Shown in pieces: positions 1-6,413 of a DNA stretch of 10,995 nt (the first letter of the stretch is position 1; each line of letters begins with the position of its first letter). Source of the stretch: Parachlorella kessleri (lineage: Eukaryota; Chlorophyta; Trebouxiophyceae; Chlorellales; Chlorellaceae); NCBI GenBank assembly GCA_001598975.1, contig BBXU01002618.1, forward strand, positions 1-10,995, written 5' to 3'. Both the position numbers and the translations under genes were made by a program. The notes beneath the pieces are model-generated. The model ran no database searches. It had not been told where the DNA came from and saw nothing but the letters and a program-made list of their open reading frames with translations.

Positions 1-18
1 CCCCACCCCCACCCCCAC
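1..18. repeat. (CCCCCA)3-like simple repeat at the left edge
   Basis: Three units of C-rich hexamer run into the window edge, so the full length is unknown. On the bZIP strand it is G-rich (TGGGGG), which could in principle form a quadruplex. It is not the telomere repeat of green algae (TTTTAGGG or TTTAGGG). Confidence 0.6.
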
Positions 19-209
19 ATTGCGTTCCCTCGCTGTCAGGCCCGGTGGTGACGCCCTCTCTGGGCATCAGGTAGCGCACTGCATGGCCTGGGGCCCACGA
101 GGAAAAAACCGGCCCTACAGCCATGCTGCGCGCGCGCTTAAGAACCCTAACCAAGCGCCCACCCCCTGGGGAGCCTGCATGCCCAGCTGCTGTACGGCCA
201 GGCCCTCAC

Positions 210-302
210 CATGTACCGCACGGTGTCATGCAGCGCCCGCATCTCCTTGTCTCCCTGGCAAGCCGTGGCTTCTGCCTCCCTTAGCACATGGCATATCTCC
301 AC
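210..302 (-). CDS. Probable further exon of the bZIP gene (31 codons)
   Basis: The block is bounded by the acceptor GTGCAG|GTGGAG and the strong donor ATG|GTGAGG and is phase 0 at both ends. It joins in frame to the exon at 740-642 across a 339-nt intron. It reads VEICHVLREAEATACQGDKE, then MRALHDTVRYM, an amphipathic, helix-like sequence that continues the helical character of the previous exon (IWQ|VEICHV). The next exon is not clear. An acceptor near position 90 would add only a few residues before TGA at 68-66. Alternatively the gene runs past the left edge. Confidence 0.5.
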
Positions 303-641
303 CTGCACCACCATCGTACGCAGACATATCAAGCAGCAATCGCGCTCACAGTAGGCTAGCAGGATGCCTCACAGTAGGCTAGCAGGATGCCCTGACCTGT
401 CCAACCTGTCCAATCTGTACTCCACGATATAGCAGGCTAGCAGACGCGTGACTTTGGCAGCATGTTCTGACGTGCGAGTCCGGCAGGGGAGAGCACAGGC
501 GGCAATCCTCTCACACCAGCTTTTGGTGCCAGGCTTTCCATACCGTGTGCCGGCCCCAAGGGCTTACCCACCAGACAACAAGCCATCATGTGTCACACCA
601 GCAGGGTCTCCCCAGCACTTGGCAAGCCGGCCACAGCCCAC
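303..641 (-). other. Intron between the two left-hand bZIP exons, with a tandem duplication
   Basis: This 339-nt stretch is bounded by CAG|GTGGGC and GTGCAG|GTGGAG. It contains a perfect 23-base tandem duplication at 345-390 and a loose third copy of its core (GGCTAGCAG) at 435-443. No other feature was seen. Confidence 0.5.
345..390. repeat. 23-bp perfect tandem duplication
   Basis: Two identical 23-base copies lie head to tail at 345-367 and 368-390, both containing CAGTAGGCTAGCAGGATGC. A nine-base repeat (CTGTCCAAC/CTGTCCAAT) follows at about 398-415. It looks like replication slippage within an intron. Confidence 0.9.
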
Positions 642-740
642 CTGCCAGATGCGCCAGGCCTCTATGAAGTCCGCGGGCGTCTGCATGCCCAGCACCTGCT
701 GCATGACCACGGGGCTCTCAAACTCGGGCAGCTGGATGGC
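642..740 (-). CDS. Probable further exon of the bZIP gene (33 codons)
   Basis: The block is bounded by a good acceptor (CTGCAG|GCC) and a donor (CAG|GTGGGC). It is phase 0 at both ends, as is the end of exon 3 at 1243, so the join is in frame across a 502-nt intron. It reads AIQLPEFESP, then VVMQQVLGMQTPADFIEAWR, then IWQ. This is a mixed, helical, non-repetitive sequence with strong third-position G/C, unlike the intron around it. In algal bZIP proteins a helical segment with a conserved Trp often follows the variable tail, and the FIEAWRIW stretch could be this. That comparison is from memory and is tentative. The alternative is an exon of a separate downstream gene. Confidence 0.55.
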
Positions 741-1004
741 CTGCAGGCACATCACAGCGCAGCATGATGCAGCAGGCACAGCATGGCAGTAAATGACGCC
801 GCAGGCGTGGCAGGCAAAGCACAGCAGGTTGACGGATATGAGGTTGGGCCCACCGCCAAGCAACCCTGGAGGGGTGTGTGTTTGTGCCTTGTCCTGCAAC
901 TAGCCCTGCCTGTCTGCATCACATGGGATCCTTGGTTACTTGGCGGCTACAACAGCTAAGGGACCCCGGCTTGAGGCATCGATGGCAGCGCAGAGGAAGC
1001 ATGA

Positions 1005-1023
1005 TAGGGGGTTTGCCCCCCTA
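1005..1023. repeat. Short perfect hairpin
   Basis: TAGGGGG and its reverse complement CCCCCTA are separated by five bases (TTTGC). This gives a 7-bp, mostly G-C stem inside the bZIP intron, or in the 3' UTR if the alternative last exon is used. Function is unknown. Confidence 0.6.
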
Positions 1024-1046
1024 AATTTAGGCCGCAAGTGGGGCGT

Positions 1047-1088
1047 CTAGGCCAAGGAGGAGAGATCATCACTGAGCTCGGCAGCCGA
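1047..1088 (-). CDS. Possible alternative last exon of the bZIP gene (13 codons and stop)
   Basis: A CAG acceptor at 1091-1089 is in phase 0 with the exon 3 donor. It would add SAAELSDDLSSLA and then TAG. The acid/Ser-rich end looks like a plausible protein terminus. However, the 154-nt intron is G-rich and lacks a clear pyrimidine tract, and no TGTAA polyadenylation motif follows. I rate it below the longer model. Confidence 0.25.
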   Translation of the reverse strand, partial: SAAELSDDLSSLA

Positions 1089-1242
1089 CTGGGCGCACCC
1101 TTTTCCCCTGTCAACCCTCTCTACCCAACCAGCCAGCCAAGTCCAAATGTCCATGGCATCTCTACCTGCCCCGCATGCCCTCACCACCCAACCAAAGCCC
1201 AACCGGCGCCCACACCCTCTCTTTCCCCCAGCCAAACCTCAC

Positions 1243-2078
1243 CAGCCAGCCAGACAGCCCAGTTGGAGTAAACCACCGCACCTCTGTGACCTCGGCATCA
1301 ACCCCCTCTGCAGGGGACCCTTCGGAAGGGCCAGCAGGTGCTGAATCCGATGCACCCGCGGCCGCAGCAGCGCTGGCGGCGCCCTGGCTGTCAGAAGCCC
1401 CCTGGCCGCTGCCGGCGATGGGATCCCACCCACTGCCCAACCGAGGGCCCTCCTCCCCCTCCACCTTCAGCTGCTGTGGCTGCTGCGGGCCGCCTACGTC
1501 GGCGCCGGGCAGCGGTCTGCTGCTGGCAATGCCAGCGGCACCCAAGCCAGGTGCGGCTGGGGGGCCAGCGCTGGCTGCAAGGGGGCCGCCGGGGGCAAAG
1601 GGGCCGGCATCTAGCGACCCCTGCCGCCGCAGCAGCGCAGGTGCGGGCTGGGTGCGCTCCATGAGCGGCACCACCGAGGGGCTCGACCCGACGGGAGGCT
1701 GGCTGGAGTGAGGCGCAACCCCCACCCAGCTCTTCTGTCCCTGCTGCTGCTGCGGCGGCGGCAGTGGCGGTGCCGGCGGCGGCTGCTGCTGAGCCCCCAC
1801 CGGCCCCAACCCCACTGCAGGGGACCCACTAGCCTGCCCTCCCGGTACTGCCCACGCCTGCCCCGCGCCCCCCCTGGGGCCACCCACCGGCGCGGAAAGG
1901 CTCGGCTCTGCCGCCGGCTCCTGCTGCCACTGCTGCGCCAACATGAGCTCTAGCGGGAGCAGCGGCTGGTGAGGCGCCTCCCAGTTGGCTGCTGGCGGCA
2001 TGCCCAGCAGGGGAACCATGCCTGGCGGGGGCAGCACCGCTTGCTCCTGCTGCGCGTGGGCTGGGAAAGTAAACTCGC

Positions 2079-2115
<37 letters not shown>

Positions 2116-3389
2116 AAACTGTGAAGCTGACAGCCGACCTGTCCCCGGGTGCTGCTGCTGTGGCTGCCAAGGCTGCTGCTGTACAGGCAGGTGCGCTGTG
2201 GATGGCTGGGCCCCTTGTGCTGCTGGGAGCGGGCCCAGGGTGCTGCTGCCCACGCTGGGCACGAGGACATGCTGCTGCCACCCAGCCGGGAATGCCTGCT
2301 GCGCCAGCTGCTGCTGCTGCTGCTGCTGGGGCAACAACTGTCTCTGGCCCGGCGGCTGTTCTTGTTGCTGTTGCCGCTGCTGCTGCGGCGGCTGCGGCGA
2401 CGGTCGTTGTTGCTGCTGCTGGAACAGCTGCAGCTGTGGATCAAGCAGCCCTTGAGTGTGGTTGGCAAAGGCGTCACCGCCAGGCAAGGCTCCGGGCTGC
2501 AGCATCTGCGCATGCATACCAGCCGCAGCCTGCATCCAGCCAGGCAGGCGGGCAGTAGAGAAGTTATCACGGTGGGTACACAGCGGGCGGTGGCCTGCTT
2601 GTGCATGCCCAGCTGGAGCGGCAGAGGGCGATGCCTGAACAGCGCAGCACGACGTTGCACAACAACAGCAAGTCTGGACCCACTGTGGCTGGCAGCCATG
2701 AGTAGATAGCCCTGGCAAACAGGGTCCCAGGCACGCACCAGCGCAGACTTCAGTAAACAGAGCACTTTTCCCTCCCTGCAACAAGGGACCGTACCGGCTG
2801 TTCGGCGGCAGCGCCGGCCTCCAGTGCCGCCACCATGGCCTCCCTCACAGCCAGCACCCGCTCCTTCATGCTGGCCGACTGCGCCAGGCGGGCGTTTGCG
2901 TCGCGCATGCGGTCACCCTCCGCCTCCAGGGCCAGCAGCTCGGACTCCTGCTTGTCCTGCTCTGCACGCTGCCTGCAGGCCAGGGCAGGGAGCCAGGCAG
3001 GCACAGCAGGCGGGGGTTGCCACATGGTGCCACCGGGTCACACTTGGGGGAGGCGGAGGCAGGTACCTGGGCGAGGGGAGCGCGGGTCTGCTGCTATGCC
3101 GAGCCCCAGCGTGGGGTACGGGCGGAACGCAAAGTGCCTTCTTGGCTGTAAATATCAGCCCTCGACCCACGGCAGAGTTGGTCCTCAGGCCCTGTTCAGG
3201 CTGCACCCCACCCCACCTGTCACGGAAGCGCTGCTGCGCCAGCCGGTTCTTCTCCTTGCTCTCTGCTGTTTTGTAGCGGCTGCTCTTGCGCTTGGCCGCG
3301 GCGCTGCCGTGGGCCCCCTGTGTGCTGTCGTCGCCGTGAGAGGAGGGGTTGCCAGGTGGCCTCTCATCCTCCGAACCACCACCCTCCAT
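1243..3389 (-). CDS. bZIP transcription factor with Pap1/Yap1-type basic region and Gln-rich tail (exons 1-3)
   Basis: This is a nuclear DNA-binding regulator by family. Exons are 3389-3217, 2972-2795 and 2634-1243, with GT-AG introns of 244 and 160 nt and matching phases (2, then 0). ATG 3389 is the first in-frame ATG after an in-frame TGA at 3425-3423. The basic region is KNRLAQQRFRDRQRAE (residues 47-62), with its second half created by the first splice. N48-x7-R56 is the bZIP invariant, and NRxxQxxFR (48-56) is the fungal Pap1/Yap1-type signature rather than the usual plant NxxSAxxSR. The zipper is short, with heptads Q66, L73, M80, L87 and an Asn (84) at an a position. Residues 118-581 are low complexity, rich in Gln, Pro, Ala and Gly, with Q7 at 220-226 and Q11 at 292-302. 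This resembles an activation domain. Target genes are unknown. The gene is divergent from MSH3. The protein probably continues in exons further left. Confidence 0.85.
2080..2112 (-). repeat. CAG tract coding Gln11 in the bZIP gene
   Basis: There are eleven consecutive Gln codons, all CAG except one CAA next to the end, between Trp and Ser-Glu-Phe (residues 292-302). It is the longest of several Gln runs in this exon. A Gln7 run lies at 2328-2308, and others lie at about 2425-2335. Confidence 0.9.
2308..2328 (-). repeat. CAG tract coding Gln7 in the bZIP gene
   Basis: Seven pure CAG codons (residues 220-226) precede Leu-Ala-Gln-Gln. It sits in the most Gln-rich part of the tail. Confidence 0.85.
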
Positions 3390-3583
3390 AGGGCTTGGCT
3401 GCCACGCTGCCCTGGGAGGGGCTCAGGGGGCAAAGCTGGCTGAGGGCAGCTTGTACTTCCCCTTCCAGACAGGCTTTCTACGGTCTGGTGTTGACGCCTT
3501 GTAAGGTGAGGTGATCTGAAGGCTGTGAGGTGATGGCAAGGCTGGCTAGACTCTTCTTGGAGCAAGGCTTGTGTCGCCTAGGC

Positions 3584-3591
3584 TGACGTCA
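3584..3591. promoter_or_regulatory. CRE-type bZIP palindrome TGACGTCA
   Basis: A full 8-base CRE/C-box palindrome lies 195 bases upstream of the bZIP start codon. A further ACGT core follows in TACGTG at 3597-3602. Both are classes of site bound by bZIP dimers. Confidence 0.45.
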
Positions 3592-3800
3592 TTAAGTACG
3601 TGCTCCGAACGATGTAGTGGCATGAAAAGGCTGAGGATGATCTCGTCAGGTTTCGTATTGATAAGGCCTACGAAGGGCAGTTTTCAGTGAGACCGAGGGA
3701 ACGAAGCCAGCGGGTACTTGCGAGGAACGTATTGGTTATCCGTATGGAAAACACTGCAAAGAAAACATGCTTTCGCTCGCAGGATCGGGAATTTGCGGCA

Positions 3801-3806
3801 TACGTA
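3801..3806. promoter_or_regulatory. A-box-type bZIP core TACGTA
   Basis: This palindromic ACGT core is embedded in CATACGTACG. Pap1-type factors prefer TTACGTAA, so this is one base off at each flank. The evidence is weaker than for the two perfect sites and rests mainly on the clustering. Confidence 0.3.
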
Positions 3807-3821
3807 CGATTAGTGTAATGA

Positions 3822-3830
3822 ATGACTCAT
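3822..3830. promoter_or_regulatory. AP-1/GCN4-type bZIP site ATGACTCAT
   Basis: This is a perfect 9-base pseudo-palindrome of the GCN4/AP-1 class (TGACTCA core), 11 bases upstream of the MSH3 TATA box. That is a typical place for an activator site. Which protein binds it is not known. The neighbouring bZIP factor is one candidate. Confidence 0.5.
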
Positions 3831-3840
3831 CAATATGCAG

Positions 3841-3846
3841 TATAAA
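3841..3846 (+). promoter_or_regulatory. TATA box of MSH3
   Basis: TATAAA lies 93 bases upstream of the MSH3 ATG in A/T-rich DNA. Transcription would start near 3870 if spacing is usual, leaving a 5' leader of about 60-65 bases that contains the short upstream ORF at 3899-3937. Confidence 0.55.
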
Positions 3847-3870
3847 CAATTAACTCATGCGTGGGCCATT

Positions 3871-3878
3871 TGACGTAA
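3871..3878. promoter_or_regulatory. ATF/CRE-like bZIP site TGACGTAA
   Basis: This 8-mer combines a CRE half site (TGAC) with a Pap1-type half site (GTAA, or TTAC on the other strand). It falls at or just after the expected MSH3 transcription start, so a bound factor could also hinder initiation. It includes the in-frame TGA that marks the upstream limit of the MSH3 reading frame. Confidence 0.35.
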
Positions 3879-3898
3879 GAGAAGTTTGTGCGCAAGCC

Positions 3899-3937
3899 AT
3901 GGTGCAAGCTTGGATTACACGCCTAAGCTGTCCATGA
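3899..3937 (+). promoter_or_regulatory. Upstream ORF in the MSH3 leader, overlapping the main start
   Basis: A 12-codon ORF ([12 protein letters not shown]) starts at ATG 3899 and ends with TGA at 3935-3937. The TGA overlaps the MSH3 ATG (3934-3936) in an ATGA arrangement. The upstream ATG has G at -3 and G at +4, a favourable context, whereas the MSH3 ATG has T at -3 and A at +4. Ribosomes would therefore be expected to read the upstream ORF first and reach MSH3 by leaky scanning or reinitiation. A second ATG in the same frame at 3857 is probably upstream of the transcript start. Confidence 0.45.
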
Positions 3938-4470
3938 AGAAGAGGAAGGATCAGAGAGACAAGGGCCAGCGTGCAATAACTTCTTTCCTCTTTACCAAAG
4001 CGGCTGGAGAGCACCCCAAGCCACTTCAAGAGCATCCCAGCTGCGGCTCAGTTGATGCCTTGAGTCCAAGGCATGACGCACCAGGGAGTCCACAACTGAA
4101 GCGCCCTCGGGCTGTCTCTCCCCACGAGAGCTTTGAAGAGGTCCAGCACGTTTCAGAGAACGACGATGCAGGGGAAAGGTCTGCCCTGGCTCCCTTCCCA
4201 CGGGCGGCATTGGCCCCCGCAGCCGGGGCAGCAGCAGTAGCAGCAACAACAACAACCGCAGCGCCGCAGCGCCAGCGCTCAAGCGGCGGCAGCACCGTTG
4301 TTGGTGGCGGTGCCCATCCTAGCACCCGGGCCATACCTGGCAGGGACCCAGCCCGCCATGCCCGCATGCAAAGCAAGCTTGTGGGCAGGGCGGCGCCTTC
4401 CATGCACCTGGAGGGCGACACACCGGTGGACAGCAACACAGGGTCAGGTCCTGCCAGCACAGCCAAGCTC
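3934..4470 (+). other. MSH3: MSH3 N-terminal tail with basic NLS-like start and PIP box
   Basis: Residues 1-179 of exon 1 form a disordered, poorly conserved tail, as in other MSH3 and MSH6 proteins. It opens with a basic stretch (KKRK, residues 2-5) that could act as a nuclear localisation signal. Residues 12-19 read QRAITSFL, which fits the PCNA-interacting (PIP) pattern Q-x-x-[ILM]-x-x-aromatic-aromatic except that Leu19 sits in the second aromatic position and Phe20 follows. MSH3 and MSH6 orthologues carry a PIP box at this place, so tethering to PCNA is expected from the family. The rest is rich in Ala, Ser, Pro and Gly, with a short Ala/Thr run coded near 4217-4270. Confidence 0.75.
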
Positions 4471-6335
4471 ACTCCGCTAGAGCAGCAGGTGAGCGCTGCC
4501 TGGATGGCAAGGAGACACCCTGCTGGTTACGTGAGTTCCGGGACCATGCCTTTTGCCGGGACACGCCGGTAGTGGCATTCGCTTCCAACCCCGCCCCTTT
4601 TCAGCGGATCTTTTCTCAGCCGCTAGCAGTCTAGCGTCATTACCTGGGTCGATAGAGGTTGGCCTGCGCTCTGTCCCTTGGCTGACTGATTTGCAGATTG
4701 GAACGGAGCCTGCTGACGTGTTATGTCCGTCACTAGGGGTTGCAGCCACACCCGGCTGCTGCTGGTTCACCATGGATGCCAAGGGAACTGAGAAGCTGAG
4801 GAAGTACTTGTTCGGTGAACCAGCTCTTTTTCTGGGCTGCTGTAGGTGGTAGAACTCAAGCGGCAGTACCCAGATGTCTTGCTTATAATAGAGGTAGGGC
4901 ACAGCCTTGGTCCGGGTGCCCGCCTTACGGGCGCATACCAGCAGGGGTGGGTTGGGTCTTGGAAGTTGTTGCCAGATGTCCTCCCTCTTGCGACATTTTG
5001 GCATGCTCCTGCTGGTTAAGGACTATATTGTAATCTATTGTGCAGGCGTGGTGCTTGGACAGCCATGGTACAAGGAGAGAGTGAAGGGCGGAGCAGAGTT
5101 GCCACGAAGTGGTGGTGTGTGTAGGATCTGGTTGGTGAGTGTTCTGTGGAGAGTGGCTTGCCGTGCAGGTGGGTTACAAGATGCGATTCTTTGGCGCGGA
5201 TGCGGAGGCTGCCTCCAGGGTGCTCGGAATCGGGTGCTTCCCGGATCACAACTTCCTCACCGCGTCAGGTGAGGACGCCTGGTGCCTGGTACCAGTCAGG
5301 GTGCGCCAAGGGGTCCCGCAGAACTGCGGGCAGCCCTGCCCTGTGTTGGACAGTTTTCTCTGCCGTTGACAGCCGAGTCGAGGGGGCTGTGCAACCTCAA
5401 CCACAGCCTGGCTCTCCCATGTACATGCCTTCCCACACGGCCGGCCAGGTAGCCGGGCTGTGCTCCAGCCCTGAGTGATGAGTTGCGTGGCGCTGGCCTG
5501 CAGTCCCCGTGCCGCGGCTGGCAGTGCATGTGAGGCGGCTGGTGGAGGCCGGCTACCGAGTGGGCGTGGTGCGCCAGGTGAGACAGACTTGCTGCTTAGT
5601 GAGGTCGGGAGCACAGGCTAGGCGTTGTGGTGTGTCGTACCTGTGTTCCTCAGTCCTTGGTGGGCGTTTTCAGCTGGTTGAGGGTTACCACCTGGTGGAT
5701 GGTGCGGAAGCTTGACATCGTCACCTTGTGGCAGCATGTCCAAAGGAGTTACCGGGCGGCGTGGGGCCAGCGCGCGGGCTTGTCCCAGCACTGCTGGTTA
5801 CCTCCCGCGAGACATATATCCTAGCAGGTGCAGTGTTTCATCTACCCAGCTGCAGTAGCCAGCGGGCAGACAAGCCAGAGACACGCGCCAGCCTTGTTGG
5901 TGGGATGCACTTGTGCGTGACTCAGTACCAGAACCACGCATGGACTTGCATAAGGCACCGAGCACCAGGGAGAGGTCAAACTCCTACCATTACCAGCAAC
6001 CGTAAGTGACCAAAGCCGAATCCCTCAGCCCTCCCTCCACCCCTCCGCCTCCACCCTGTCCCTGCCGCCCCTGCGCTGGAGGTGCTTGCCGCCCCCCTGA
6101 GCCAGCAATCATGGCGGACATGCTGCTGGGGCCCTTGAAGGCCCCCTCGCTCATAGCCCCCGCATACCCTGCAGCAGGGAGGCACGCGTGCCAGCAGGTC
6201 CGGGGCAGCGATGGACGCCGTGGGTAGGGGCTTGGAGGAAGCACAAACCTTGTAGGGCTGCCTCGGGCTTGAGGCGGCGGTCTGTCTTACTTTGGGCGGG
6301 CCGGCTGCCAGCCAAGTGGGAGAGGCCTTGTGTGT

Positions 6336-6413
<78 letters not shown>

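Larger units (their letters stand above)
741..1242 (-). other. Intron of the bZIP gene between exon 3 and the exon at 740-642
   Basis: This is a 502-nt stretch from GTGAGG (1242) to CTGCAG (741). It contains a 7-bp hairpin at 1005-1023 and a possible alternative last exon at 1088-1047. If that alternative exon is used, the bZIP gene ends here and the sequence to the left belongs to something else. Confidence 0.5.
3390..3933. promoter_or_regulatory. Shared divergent upstream region of the bZIP gene and MSH3
   Basis: The start codons are 544 bases apart and point away from each other. No credible coding sequence lies between them. The stretch from about 3590 to 3930 is visibly richer in A/T than the rest of the window, as expected for promoter DNA in a GC-rich algal genome. 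It holds a TATA box on the MSH3 side, an inverted CCAAT box (ATTGG, 3731-3735) and several bZIP-type recognition sequences, listed separately. No TATA box is evident on the bZIP side. Confidence 0.75.

Noticed and set aside
1..18. C-rich repeat as a telomere end
   Set aside because: The unit is CCCCCA, not the CCCTAAAA or CCCTAAA complement expected for green-algal telomeres, and only three units are visible.
1175..2709. Several plus-strand ORFs rich in Cys, Leu or Ala opposite the bZIP exon 3
   Set aside because: They are mirror images of CAG/Gln and Pro/Ala-rich coding on the minus strand, with no domain and no splice or start support.
2635..2784. N-terminal extension of the large Gln-rich ORF (from an ATG at 2784) as an independent gene start
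   Set aside because: The sequence there is Cys-rich and intron-like, the acceptor at 2635 joins exon 2 to exon 3 in phase, and the independent start would lack the bZIP domain.
3886..3933. MSH3 start at TTG 3886
   Set aside because: Nuclear genes rarely start with TTG. The first in-frame ATG is 3934, and the family N-terminus (basic start and PIP box) begins there.
4489..4572. Read-through of MSH3 exon 1 ([11 protein letters not shown] and on)
   Set aside because: A GTGAGC donor follows TPLEQQ, and exon 2 restores the conserved [11 protein letters not shown]. The read-through has no family match.
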